Shown: piece after piece, positions 18,516 to 28,298 of the stretch
Layout of the letters: every line of letters starts with the position of its first letter
How positions within the stretch are numbered: position 1 is the first letter of the stretch
Assembly (NCBI RefSeq): GCF_017220215.1
Contig: NZ_CP071130.1
Location: 1,256,837-1,320,836, forward strand
Reading direction: 5' to 3'
DNA length: 64,000 nt
From: Caballeronia sp. M1242
GTDB lineage: Bacteria > Pseudomonadota > Gammaproteobacteria > Burkholderiales > Burkholderiaceae
Made by a program: the position numbers and the translations under genes
Notes under the pieces: model-generated
Databases searched by the model: none
Seen by the model: only the letters and a program-made list of their open reading frames with translations
Told to the model about the DNA's origin: nothing

Positions 18516-19490
18516 TCACAGCATCACTGCAAGACAGAGCGTGACCGTGACGAGCGACAGTACGGTCGAGAAAAGAATCGTGCTCGACGTCACGCTGCCC
18601 TCGCGCCGATAGAACTCGGCGAGCATGAACGGGCCGGTGCCGGTGGGCAGCGCGCTGAGGATCACGGCGGTTTTCGCCCACAGCGGCGGCAGCGCGAACA
18701 CTTGAAACGCGAGCCACCACGTCAGAAGCGGCTGCGCCAGGAGCTTGAGCGCGACGAGCGCGCTCGTCGTCCGCGCGTTGCGTGCTTCGCCCTTCGCGCC
18801 GAGAAACAGTCCGAGCGCGACGAGCGCGCAGGGACTCGCCGCGCCGCCGAGCAGCTTGATGAGCGCTTCTGCGCCTTCGGGCACCGCCACGCCGCTGCCG
18901 CTCATCAGCGCGCCCGCGACCGGCGCGATCAGAAGCGGATTCTTGCCAAGCGACTTCGCCACGCGCCACAGCGTCGCGCCGATACCGCTTCCCGCTTGCA
19001 AGCCGAGTTCGATCAGCACGATCGCGATGCCGAAGAGCACGCACACGGTCATGATCGTCGCGATGACGGCGGGCGCGAGGCTTGGCTTGCCGAACGCGAG
19101 CAGGCAGAGCGGCAAGCCCACGAAACCGGTGTTCGGATAGGCGGCGTTGAGCCCGTCGATGCTGGCATCGGCGAGCGGACGCGCTTGCAGCAGCCGAACG
19201 CCGAGCGTCAGCACGAACACGACCGCCGATCCGATGCCGAACACCGCGATGAACGCTGGTTGATCGAGCGTCTTCAATGGCGTCTTCGCCATGATGTCGA
19301 AGAGTAGCGCCGGTAGCGCGAGATAGACGACGAATCGGTTCAGTTCGGACGCCGCGGTGGGCCCGAGCTTGTTGAACTTGCGGCATACATAGCCCGCGGC
19401 GATGAGGCCGAACACGGGCAAGATAATGGTGACGAGCGGACCGAGCAGCGACGAGAGAAACGCAACGGGCGAAGAAACCGGCGATGACAT
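18516..19490 (-). CDS. AEC-family (auxin efflux carrier-like) permease
   Basis: 324 residues starting MSSPVSSPVAFLSSLLGPLV, chosen because the in-frame extension upstream is Arg-rich and lacks family features. About ten membrane helices in two groups of five flank a hydrophilic centre, as in the Mem_trans family: ILPVFGLIAAGYVCRKF, LNRFVVYLALPALLF, AYPNTGFVGLPLCLLAFG, SPCALVALGLFLGAKG and ILSALPTGTGPFMLAEFY. Relatives export or import small organic acids such as malonate. The substrate is unknown. Confidence 0.9.
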   Translation of the reverse strand: MSSPVSSPVAFLSSLLGPLVTIILPVFGLIAAGYVCRKFNKLGPTAASELNRFVVYLALPALLFDIMAKTPLKTLDQPAFIAVFGIGSAVVFVLTLGVRLLQARPLADASIDGLNAAYPNTGFVGLPLCLLAFGKPSLAPAVIATIMTVCVLFGIAIVLIELGLQAGSGIGATLWRVAKSLGKNPLLIAPVAGALMSGSGVAVPEGAEALIKLLGGAASPCALVALGLFLGAKGEARNARTTSALVALKLLAQPLLTWWLAFQVFALPPLWAKTAVILSALPTGTGPFMLAEFYRREGSVTSSTILFSTVLSLVTVTLCLAVML

Positions 19491-19550
19491 GAAAGAGCGG
19501 TGGCGCGCGAGCCGAATCGGAAGAGCCGAAAGCATACTCGCAGATCGACC

Positions 19551-19569
19551 GGTGAGAGCTTTCGGGAGC
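19551..19569 (+). repeat. Dispersed 19-base repeat copy
   Basis: GGTGAGAGCTTTCGGGAGC matches the consensus GGTGAG-N3-WTN-CGGGAGC at every fixed position. It lies about 60 bases upstream of the AEC permease. Confidence 0.85.
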
Positions 19570-19876
19570 AGTCGCAGGGTGAGGACCGCCGTGCCAAGGG
19601 GTCTCACTTTTTGATCTGGCGAACGCGTGACACAGCTTTCACTCTTTGCCGCAACTCGTTGATTCCAGACAAATCGCGGGTTTCGCGGATTTCGCGCTTT
19701 CGTGAAGACGCGCTCGCCCAGCGTCCACGGCTCGCACGCGGCAGTGCTTAGAGGTGAGACGATTCGGGATGCGGCGAGCGCGGCGAACTGCGTGATCGAC
19801 TTGCGAGAAAAAAACCAATGATCGCAACGCCTTGCGCAATAGCCGTCGCGCGCCTCGCGCCGCCATACGGGCGATA

Positions 19877-19895
19877 GGTGAGACTTTCCGGGACC
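19877..19895 (+). repeat. Dispersed 19-base repeat copy
   Basis: GGTGAGACTTTCCGGGACC matches with one change near the end (GC to CC). It lies about 57 bases before the lipocalin start. Confidence 0.8.
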
Positions 19896-19951
19896 GCTCG
19901 CAACGGAACGGTCATTGCTATCGAATCAATCTCTAACGGACTCTGAAGCCA

Positions 19952-20521
19952 ATGAAATCACGACGACCCTGGGCGTACGGCGCCGCGGCGCTGATAGCGA
20001 TAGGAGGCATCGGCGCGCTCGCGGCCTATGGACTGAAGGGCGCGAAGCGCAGCGGCAACGAGCACGTGCCGGAGCCGTCGAAGGCCGTGGACCTCGACCG
20101 CTATCTCGGCCACTGGTTCGAATTCGCCCGCTACGAGAACCGCTTCGAGCGCAATTGCGAAGCGGTCACCGCCAACTACGCGCGGCGCGAGGACGGTCTC
20201 ATTTCGGTCATCAACGCGTGCCGGGAAGGCAGCCTGACCGGGCGATACCGGTCGGCGGAAGGACGCGCGAAGGTCGTGCCCGGATCGAACGGAACGAAGC
20301 TCAAAGTTTCGTTCTTCGGCCCGTTCTATGTCGGCGACTACTGGATTCTCGATCACGCCGACGACTATTCGTGGTCCATCGTCGGCGAGCCGACGGGGCG
20401 CTATCTGTGGATTCTCACGCGCGAAGCCCGCCCGTCGGCCGAACTGCGCCGCACGCTGCTCGTGCGCGCCGCCGCGCTCGGCTACGACACCACGATGCTG
20501 CGCGAAACGCAACACGACTGA
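19952..20521 (+). CDS. Lipocalin family protein (Blc-like), membrane-anchored
   Basis: 189 residues. A hydrophobic N-terminal segment (AYGAAALIAIGGIGALAAYGL) without a lipobox suggests a membrane anchor or uncleaved signal. The lipocalin GxW motif is at LGHWFEFARYENRFERNC, then VTANYARREDGLISVINAC, LKVSFFGPFYVGDYWILD and GRYLWILTR, matching bacterial Blc. Unlike Blc, it lacks a lipidation cysteine. Bacterial lipocalins bind lysophospholipids or fatty acids in the envelope. It is single-gene transcribed. Confidence 0.88.
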   Translation: MKSRRPWAYGAAALIAIGGIGALAAYGLKGAKRSGNEHVPEPSKAVDLDRYLGHWFEFARYENRFERNCEAVTANYARREDGLISVINACREGSLTGRYRSAEGRAKVVPGSNGTKLKVSFFGPFYVGDYWILDHADDYSWSIVGEPTGRYLWILTREARPSAELRRTLLVRAAALGYDTTMLRETQHD

Positions 20522-20533
20522 GCCAGTTCCGGC

Positions 20534-20788
20534 TCAGTTCGCCTTGCAGGCGAGGAGCAGCGAATTCTGATTGTTGTCGCTCGACTGATCGAGCACGTCG
20601 TAGCCGGCGGGACACGCGACCTTCGCGTTGTCGGTACACAAGCGCCAGCCGCCATAGGCCGGACAGGTGACGAGTTGCGTCGGCCGGCCGTCGGCGGAAA
20701 AAAGCGGCGGCGCGCTGCTGCATCCGCCGAGCGCCCACGCGCTCGCAGCGAGCATGACGATATGGCCGATTGCCTTGCCGAGCTTCAT
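20534..20788 (-). CDS. Small putative lipoprotein
   Basis: 84 residues with signal peptide and lipobox ALGGC, lipid-bearing cysteine at residue 23. The mature part has four cysteines besides it (VTCPAYGGWRLC, VACPAGYDVL, LLAC), suggesting disulfide bonds. It converges on the lipocalin gene with 12 bases between stops. No known domain is recognised. Confidence 0.75.
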   Translation of the reverse strand: MKLGKAIGHIVMLAASAWALGGCSSAPPLFSADGRPTQLVTCPAYGGWRLCTDNAKVACPAGYDVLDQSSDNNQNSLLLACKAN

Positions 20789-20885
20789 CCCGCACCCCTT
20801 GTTTTCAGGTCGTTATTCTTGATTGCGTCGTTTCACGAGTATGCCACGCGGAACTTTCGCGTCGATTTATGACGCGAAGCGCGAT

Positions 20886-22328
<1,443 letters not shown>

Positions 22329-22369
22329 CGGCGCTTGTCTCCGTGTTTTCTCTTGTTGGCGACAGCGTA

Positions 22370-22383
22370 TCTCATATCGGAGA
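22370..22383. promoter_or_regulatory. Upstream activator palindrome 1 for the sigma-54 activator
   Basis: TCTC-ATATCG-GAGA, an inverted repeat sharing the right half TATCGGAGACA with the second site at 22435. It lies about 130 bases before the -24 element, suitable for DNA looping. Confidence 0.55.
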
Positions 22384-22434
22384 CAGTCGACAGCCTTGAA
22401 AGGCTTGGCGACCGCAACGATTGATAGCTTGGCC

Positions 22435-22450
22435 GTCTCTTATCGGAGAC
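22435..22450. promoter_or_regulatory. Upstream activator palindrome 2 for the sigma-54 activator
   Basis: GTCTC-TTATCG-GAGAC, with perfect 5-base arms, centred 66 bases from site 1 (about six helical turns) and about 65 bases before the -24 element. Confidence 0.6.
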
Positions 22451-22514
22451 AATCCGGCGGCTTCGGGCAGCTCGCGCCGCCTTTGCGCGCGCGCCAGTGT
22501 GAGTTCGCGATTGT

Positions 22515-22530
22515 TGGCACGGAAGCTGCA
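22515..22530 (+). promoter_or_regulatory. Sigma-54 (-24/-12) promoter of the GntP permease
   Basis: TGGCACG-GAAG-CTGCA: the -24 half is perfect, GG and GC are 12 bases apart, and only the first T of TTGCA differs. It lies 75 bases upstream of the permease start. Confidence 0.8.
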
Positions 22531-22604
22531 TCATTGCGCGCCGCCGACGGCCTGCCGTAAAAGCCGTGGACGAAGTTCAAAGAACAACCATTAACGGAGA
22601 CTCA

Positions 22605-24005
22605 ATGTCGTTCCTCATCGTGCTCGCCGCCCTGGCGTTCCTGATGCTGGCCGCCTATCGCGGCTACAGCGTCATCCTGTTCGCGCCGATCGCCGCGCTC
22701 GCGGCCGTCCTGCTCACCGATCCCGCGGCCGTCGCGCCGGTGTTCTCGGGCATCTTCATGGAGAAGATGGTCGGCTTCGTGAAGCTCTATTTCCCGGTGT
22801 TCCTGCTGGGCGCGGTATTCGGCAAGGTGATCGAGCTGTCCGGATTTTCCGAGTCGATCGTCGCCGCCGCGATCCGCTATATCGGCAAGTCGCGGGTCAA
22901 TGCGGTGATCGTGGCCGTGTGCGCGCTGCTCACCTATGGCGGCGTGTCGCTGTTCGTGGTCGTGTTCGCCGTGTATCCGTTCGCGGCGGAAATGTACCGC
23001 CAGAGCAATATCCCGAAACGGCTGATGCCCGGCGCCATCGCGCTCGGCGCGTTCTCTTTTACGATGGATTCGCTGCCCGGCACGCCGCAGATTCAGAACA
23101 TCATCCCGACGACGTTCTTCAAGACGACCGGCTGGGCCGCGCCGTGGCTGGGCGTGATCGGCTCGGTGTTCATCATCGTCGTGGGGCTTTCGTTTCTGGA
23201 GTGGCGCCGGCGTTCGGCCATGGCCAAGGGCGAAGGCTATGGCACCTCGCTCGTGAACGAGCCGGAACGCGTCGAGTCCGCCAATCTGCCGAATCCGATG
23301 CTCGCCGTCGCGCCGCTGGTGCTCGTGGGTGTCGCGAACTTCGCGCTCACCCGCTGGATCCCGACGTGGTACGGCGCGAGTTATACCGTCGCGCCCAACG
23401 CGCTGCCGGGCGTGCACACGCCGGTGACCACCGCGATCAAGCCGGTCATCGCGATCTGGGCGGTCGAGGGCGCGTTGCTGCTCGGCATTCTGCTCGTGTT
23501 GCTGACGGCGTTTTCCCGCGTGAAGGAACGCTTCGCGCCGGGCACGCGCGCCGCCGTCGCGGGCGCTTTGCTTGCCGCGATGAACACCGCGTCCGAATAC
23601 GGCTTCGGCGGCGTGATCGCGGCGCTGCCGGGCTTTCTGGTCGTCTCGGACGCGCTGAAAAGCATCCCGAATCCGCTCGTCAACGCCGCGATTTCCGTGA
23701 GTTCGCTCGCGGGCATCACCGGCTCCGCGTCGGGCGGCATGAGCATCGCGCTCGCCGCCATGTCGGACCTATTCATCAAGGGCGCGGAAGCCGCGCATAT
23801 TCCGCTGGAAGTCCTGCACCGGGTGGTCGCGATGGCGAGCGGCGGCATGGACACGCTGCCGCACAACGGCGCGGTCATCACGCTGCTTGCGGTCACCGGG
23901 CTCACGCACCGCGAGTCCTATCGCGACATTTTTGCTGTCACCGTCATCAAGACGCTCGCGGTGTTCTTCGTCATCGGCGTGTACTACGCGACTGGAATCG
24001 TCTAA
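22605..24005 (+). CDS. GntP-family permease, probable 3-hydroxybutyrate transporter
   Basis: 466 residues starting MSFLIVLAALAFL with CGGAG eight bases upstream. The protein is hydrophobic throughout, with the family segments GIFMEKMVGFVKLYFPVFLLGAVFGKVIE, SKSRVNAVI-type loop, YGGVSLFVVVFAVYPFA, DSLPGTPQIQNIIPTTFF and GSASGGMSIAL. GntP proteins import gluconate-like hydroxy acids across the inner membrane. Sigma-54 control, the HbcR-like activator and the nearby dehydrogenase point to 3-hydroxybutyrate. Substrate is inferred. Confidence 0.88.
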   Translation: MSFLIVLAALAFLMLAAYRGYSVILFAPIAALAAVLLTDPAAVAPVFSGIFMEKMVGFVKLYFPVFLLGAVFGKVIELSGFSESIVAAAIRYIGKSRVNAVIVAVCALLTYGGVSLFVVVFAVYPFAAEMYRQSNIPKRLMPGAIALGAFSFTMDSLPGTPQIQNIIPTTFFKTTGWAAPWLGVIGSVFIIVVGLSFLEWRRRSAMAKGEGYGTSLVNEPERVESANLPNPMLAVAPLVLVGVANFALTRWIPTWYGASYTVAPNALPGVHTPVTTAIKPVIAIWAVEGALLLGILLVLLTAFSRVKERFAPGTRAAVAGALLAAMNTASEYGFGGVIAALPGFLVVSDALKSIPNPLVNAAISVSSLAGITGSASGGMSIALAAMSDLFIKGAEAAHIPLEVLHRVVAMASGGMDTLPHNGAVITLLAVTGLTHRESYRDIFAVTVIKTLAVFFVIGVYYATGIV

Positions 24006-24010
24006 TGGGT

Positions 24011-24056
24011 CGAATGGCCGCACGCTTTAAAGCGGCGGCCATTCGCTATTGTTTGT
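24011..24056 (+). terminator. Probable terminator hairpin after the GntP gene
   Basis: An 11-base stem CGAATGGCCGC/GCGGCCATTCG encloses a smaller palindrome CGCTTTAAAGCG. A moderately T-rich tail (CTATTGTTTG) follows. Confidence 0.6.
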
Positions 24057-24233
24057 CCGATTAAAACGAGCACGTTTACCCTTATTACCGCCCGATAGTC
24101 GGTCATCTAGTATCTAATGCGCCAGTTATGTGCTCGATTAACTGATGCCTGATAAAATGACGGGACGACAGTGTCGTCCAGCGTAAGCATGTGCTCACGC
24201 TTAATCTGGAACATCTTAATCGCGGGCTTTTAA

Positions 24234-25433
24234 GTGAATCTGACTCCTGAAAAAGAAAATGTCTCTCGCGCTGATATTCCGACGTCCGCCGATCGGTCTC
24301 TGACATTCGAGCACTGCCGCGATCCTGAAAGCATTCGCGCTCTCCAAGCGGAATGGAGCGCATTATATCGCCATGTCGACGGCGAATATTTTCAGTCATT
24401 CGAGTATTGCTATAACAGCCTGATGTGCGAACACGTCGGCACGCGGCGCAAACCGCATTGCGTCGTCGCGAGGCGCAATGGAAAAATGGTGGCCGTGTGG
24501 CCGCTGCTCGTGTCTTATCGCAATTGCTGGAAATTCGCTGAACCGCTGACACCGCAAAACCGTTCGCCGAGCGATATTCTCGTCGCACCGGAAAAGGACG
24601 CGCAGCAAATCGTCGAAGCGCTGTACAAAGAGACCGTGCGAGCCACGCGCGCCGACGTTTTCGAGTTATGGCGCGTTCGCAAGACTTCGCCGCTTTATGC
24701 GTGCGTGAAGCGCCATGCCGTAATTCGCCGCGAAGAAGATGACCTCACGCCTTACGCGGCGTTACGCGGCGTTCAAGACTGGGATGCTTTCAGCCGCTCG
24801 CGGTCCGGACGCGAGAAGACCAAACCGGAGTACCTGAAACGGCGGCTCGCGAAAGAAGGACAGTTCAAAATCGAATTAATCGACGCTTCCGATCCGCGTC
24901 TCGAATCGTTCATCGAATGGTTCGTGGTTCAAAAGCGAAAGTGGGCGACCGAGAAAGTCGGCGAGAGTCAATGGACATTCTCCGATGCCAGCCTGAAATT
25001 CTGGAAAGCGCTTCTTTCCGGTCCGGCCGCGGCCTCCGGAATCTTTCGGCTCTTCGTCATGACGTTCAATGGCGAACCGGTCGCGGCGAATATTGTTTCG
25101 ATGAATAGCGATACGTTCTATCTCATCGCGATCACTTACGATTTAAACCTGAAGAAATTCTCACCCGGCACCATTCTCGTCGATGAATGCGTGAAATGGG
25201 CTTTCGAACATCATTTGGACTTCGACTTCGGTCCCGGCGACCAACGCTACAAAACGTCGTGGAGCGGCGGCGAGTCGTATCCGATGTCCTCATTCATGGT
25301 GCTCGCGACGCCGTGGGGACAAACCGGTTATATGACGAAGCAATTCGTCAAACAGACGCGGGAACGCGCCATGCGCGTCGTTAATCGCGTCGTGCGAAAA
25401 TCGGCTGCCCCGGCGACGCCTGAAAGCGATTAG
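24234..25433 (+). CDS. CelD/BcsL-type acetyltransferase (GNAT, Acetyltransf_6)
   Basis: 399 residues from a GTG start. Features fit the CelD/FemAB-like double-GNAT fold: EYFQSFEYCYN, a mid-protein helix block, then FRLFVMTFNGEPVAANIVSMNSDTFYLIAITYDLNLKKFSPGTIL and DFDFGPGDQRYKTSWSGG. Such proteins act in exopolysaccharide or capsule decoration. The start is uncertain because no strong ribosome site is evident. Its DNA is visibly less GC-rich than the neighbours, and it separates the permease from the dehydrogenase, so it may be an insertion by transfer. Confidence 0.8.
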   Translation: MNLTPEKENVSRADIPTSADRSLTFEHCRDPESIRALQAEWSALYRHVDGEYFQSFEYCYNSLMCEHVGTRRKPHCVVARRNGKMVAVWPLLVSYRNCWKFAEPLTPQNRSPSDILVAPEKDAQQIVEALYKETVRATRADVFELWRVRKTSPLYACVKRHAVIRREEDDLTPYAALRGVQDWDAFSRSRSGREKTKPEYLKRRLAKEGQFKIELIDASDPRLESFIEWFVVQKRKWATEKVGESQWTFSDASLKFWKALLSGPAAASGIFRLFVMTFNGEPVAANIVSMNSDTFYLIAITYDLNLKKFSPGTILVDECVKWAFEHHLDFDFGPGDQRYKTSWSGGESYPMSSFMVLATPWGQTGYMTKQFVKQTRERAMRVVNRVVRKSAAPATPESD

Positions 25434-25499
25434 TTGTTTTTGTCGAAGCAATATCGAAGATAGTCGTACCCGCAGCGCTACAGAAAAAGGAAACCGCTC

Positions 25500-26291
25500 A
25501 TGACTCAGTCCGCATCGAACACCCTCGCCGGCAAGACCGCGCTCGTCACCGGCTCGACGAGCGGTATCGGCCTCGGCATTGCCACGGCGCTCGCGCAAGC
25601 GGGGGCGAATCTCGTGCTGAACGGCTTCGGCGACGTGAGCGGCGCGCTCGCGCAGATCGAGGCGACCGGCGCGAAGGCCGTGCATCACGCAGCCGACATG
25701 ACCAAGCCCGCCGAGATCGAGGCCATGATCGCGTTCGCGACAGAACGCTTCGGCGCGCTCGACATCCTGGTGAACAACGCGGGCATTCAGCACGTCGCGA
25801 CCATCGACGAATTCCCGGTCGAACGCTGGGACGCGATCATCGCGATCAACTTGAGTTCCGCGTTCCATACGATGCGCGTCGCGCTGCCCGGCATGCGCGA
25901 GCGCGGCTGGGGCCGTGTCATCAACATCGCGTCGGTGCATGGGCTCGTCGGCTCGGCGGGCAAGTCAGCGTATGTCGCGGCCAAGCACGGCATTCTCGGA
26001 CTCACGAAAGTGGCGGCGCTCGAAAACGCGCGCACGGGCGTGACCGTCAACGCCATTTGCCCCGGCTTCGTGCTGACGCCGCTCGTGCAAAAGCAGATCG
26101 ACGATCTCGCCGCCCGCGAATCGCTCTCGCCCGACGCGGCCCGCGCGAAACTGCTCGGCGAAAAGCAGCCGTCCGCGCAGTTCGTCACGCCGCAGCAGAT
26201 CGGCGACATGGCCGTGTTTCTGTGCTCGGATGCCGCGAGCGAGATGCGCGGATCGGCGTTGCAGATCGACGGTGGATGGAGCGCGCAGTAA
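25500..26291 (+). CDS. bdhA: D-3-hydroxybutyrate dehydrogenase (SDR)
   Basis: 263 residues. NAD-binding TGSTSGIGLGIA is near residue 17, then NNAG, catalytic Ser in NIASVHGLVGS and the YxxxK pair in SAYVAAK. The family-specific C-terminal segment GFVLTPLVQKQIDDLAARE and GEKQPSAQFVTPQQIG fits bacterial 3-hydroxybutyrate dehydrogenases. The enzyme oxidises D-3-hydroxybutyrate to acetoacetate, as in turnover of polyhydroxybutyrate. It is linked by context to the GntP permease and HbcR-like activator. Confidence 0.92.
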   Translation: MTQSASNTLAGKTALVTGSTSGIGLGIATALAQAGANLVLNGFGDVSGALAQIEATGAKAVHHAADMTKPAEIEAMIAFATERFGALDILVNNAGIQHVATIDEFPVERWDAIIAINLSSAFHTMRVALPGMRERGWGRVINIASVHGLVGSAGKSAYVAAKHGILGLTKVAALENARTGVTVNAICPGFVLTPLVQKQIDDLAARESLSPDAARAKLLGEKQPSAQFVTPQQIGDMAVFLCSDAASEMRGSALQIDGGWSAQ

Positions 26292-26429
26292 GCGTCAGCG
26301 ACAATGCGCCGCATGCGCGCGGCGCCTTTGTCCGTAAAGGTTGTGGGGCTATTAGCCGTTATGTCCTTGTAATGCGAGGCCGCGTTCGACGTCGGAACGC
26401 TCCTCGCGAAGCGAACTTACAAGGACATC

Positions 26430-28007
26430 ATGCGCGACAACCAGCCCGTCACCCAGCGAGAATTCGATTTCCCCGCAGCAGAAATGCTGGTCTCCGCCAC
26501 GGATCTCTCCGGCAACATTCAGTACTGCAATCCGGCTTTCGTCGACGTGTCGGGTTTCTCGCGCGAAGAACTGATCGGCCAGCCGCACAACATCATCCGG
26601 CATCCGGACATGCCGCGCGAAGCCTTCGCGGACTTGTGGGCGACCGTGCGTGCCGGCCGTTCGTGGACCGCGCTCGTCAAGAACCGCCGCAAGAACGGCG
26701 ACCACTACTGGGTGCGCGCCAACGTCACGCCGGTCATGGAGCACGGCAAGGCGATTGGCTATCTGAGCGTGCGCGTGAAGCCGAGCCGCGCCGAAGTCAA
26801 AGAAGCCGAAGCCCTCTACGCGACGATGCGCGCCGGCGATGCGCCCTTCCGGCTCGAGCGCGGCGCGCTCGTCCGGCGCGGCATCGCGGGCAAGCTGGCG
26901 GCGCTCGGGCGCGTGCCGGTGAGCGCGCGCGTCGCGGCGGGCTTCGCGGCCGCGCCAGTCACCGCGCTGATTGCGGCGCTTGCCGCCTGGCGCGGCGCGC
27001 CGCCGCTGCCGTTCTGGATCGCGCTCGGCGCGGGCGCGGCGGCGAGCGTCGCGGGATGGCTCGCGCTTTCGCGTCAACTGGACGCGCCGGTGCGCACCAT
27101 GTCCGGCTTTGCCGCCCGCATGGCGGCGGGCGATCTCACGGTTGACATGCCCGCCGCGCGCCACGACGATCTCGGCGACGTGCAGCGCGCGCTCGGCCAA
27201 CTGAAGGCGAATCTCGCGGCGATCGTCTTCGACGTGCGCGGGCAGATCGGCGGCGTGCTGGACGCCGCGCGCGATATCGCCAACGGCAACACGGATCTGT
27301 CGCGCCGCACCGAATTGCAGGCGGCGTCGCTCGAACAGACGGCAGCGACGATGGACCAGCTCACCACGACCGTTCAGGGCAACGCGGACGCCACGGTGCG
27401 CGCGCTGGAACTCGTGAAGGAAGCGCAGTCGGCAGCGGAAGACGGCGGACGCATCGCGGGCCAGGTCGAGCGCACGATGGCGGGCATCACGGCCGCGTCG
27501 CGCAAGATCGCGGATATCACCGACGTGATCGACGGCATCGCGTTTCAGACGAACATTCTGGCGCTCAACGCGGCCGTGGAAGCGGCGCGCGCGGGCGAGG
27601 CGGGCCGCTCGTTCGCCGTCGTGGCGACCGAAGTGCGCAATCTCGCGCAGCGGTGCGCGGCGTCGGCGAAGGAGATCGAGAACGTCGTCGCCATCAGCGT
27701 CGCGCAGATCGAGGAAGGCACGAACCTCGTGTCGCGCACGACGAGCCAGATGCGCGCCATCGACGAAGCGGTGCATCGCGTTTCGACCATCATCATGGAA
27801 GTGGCGAAGGCGAGCGGCGAGCAGGCGGAAGGCATCGCGCAGGTGAATCAGGCGGTCGCGCATCTGGACGATTCGACGCAGCAAAACGCCGCGCTCGTCG
27901 AGCAGGCGGCGACAACGGCCAAGCGGCTCGCCGAGCGCGCGGTCGTGCTGGACGAAGCCGTGCGGCTCTTCACGGTCGCGCCGCCGCGCGAAACGGCGAC
28001 GGCGTAG
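26430..28007 (+). CDS. Aer-like methyl-accepting chemotaxis protein (PAS-HAMP-MCP)
   Basis: 525 residues. The N-terminal PAS domain is of the Aer type ([44 protein letters not shown], about 20-65). A double hydrophobic segment at about 170-215 lacks any periplasmic domain. HAMP and a signalling domain with the conserved hairpin tip [21 protein letters not shown] follow. The design matches cytoplasmic FAD-based redox/energy taxis. It ends with ATA rather than a CheR-binding NWETF tail. Orphan gene with no che cluster nearby. Confidence 0.92.
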   Translation: MRDNQPVTQREFDFPAAEMLVSATDLSGNIQYCNPAFVDVSGFSREELIGQPHNIIRHPDMPREAFADLWATVRAGRSWTALVKNRRKNGDHYWVRANVTPVMEHGKAIGYLSVRVKPSRAEVKEAEALYATMRAGDAPFRLERGALVRRGIAGKLAALGRVPVSARVAAGFAAAPVTALIAALAAWRGAPPLPFWIALGAGAAASVAGWLALSRQLDAPVRTMSGFAARMAAGDLTVDMPAARHDDLGDVQRALGQLKANLAAIVFDVRGQIGGVLDAARDIANGNTDLSRRTELQAASLEQTAATMDQLTTTVQGNADATVRALELVKEAQSAAEDGGRIAGQVERTMAGITAASRKIADITDVIDGIAFQTNILALNAAVEAARAGEAGRSFAVVATEVRNLAQRCAASAKEIENVVAISVAQIEEGTNLVSRTTSQMRAIDEAVHRVSTIIMEVAKASGEQAEGIAQVNQAVAHLDDSTQQNAALVEQAATTAKRLAERAVVLDEAVRLFTVAPPRETATA

Positions 28008-28064
28008 TCTGCAAGCGCGCCGCGCTTGGTACTATCGGGACATTGCCAACGAGGAGTGTCTCCG

Positions 28065-28298
28065 ATGACCGCTGAGAACAATCGCGCGGAAGAAGCGCGC
28101 GCGATGGAACGTATCGTCAATGCCACGCGGCAGGTGCAGTCCGCGTTTGTCGCGCTGCAGAAGCAGTTTCCGCCCGAAGGCGACGGCCGGCCCTCGCAGA
28201 TGGCGCTCCAGACGTTCGACGCCGCGCTGCAGGAGCTCGAAGACGCGCAGGCGTCCTTCGACACCATGCTCAACGATCTCTTCGACGGCAATCGCTAG
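28065..28298 (+). CDS. Small hypothetical protein, 77 residues
   Basis: ATG at 28065 with GAGGAG nine bases upstream is the best start. The protein is largely helical and acidic (MTAENNRAEEARAMERIVNATRQVQSAFVALQKQF ... LQELEDAQASFDTMLNDLFDGNR) without signal or membrane segments. Its stop codon overlaps that of the converging permease gene by two bases. No family recognised; the position downstream of the chemoreceptor could mean cotranscription. Confidence 0.7.
   Translation: MTAENNRAEEARAMERIVNATRQVQSAFVALQKQFPPEGDGRPSQMALQTFDAALQELEDAQASFDTMLNDLFDGNR

Larger units (their letters stand above)
19491..19951. other. 461-base divergent intergenic region with two 19-base repeats
   Basis: It lies between the AEC permease and the lipocalin. 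It holds repeat copies at 19551 and 19877. No protein-coding signal is seen; the open frames are fragments of random appearance. Confidence 0.5.

Noticed and set aside
26352..27884. 510-residue minus-strand frame
   Set aside because: Antisense shadow of the chemoreceptor gene.
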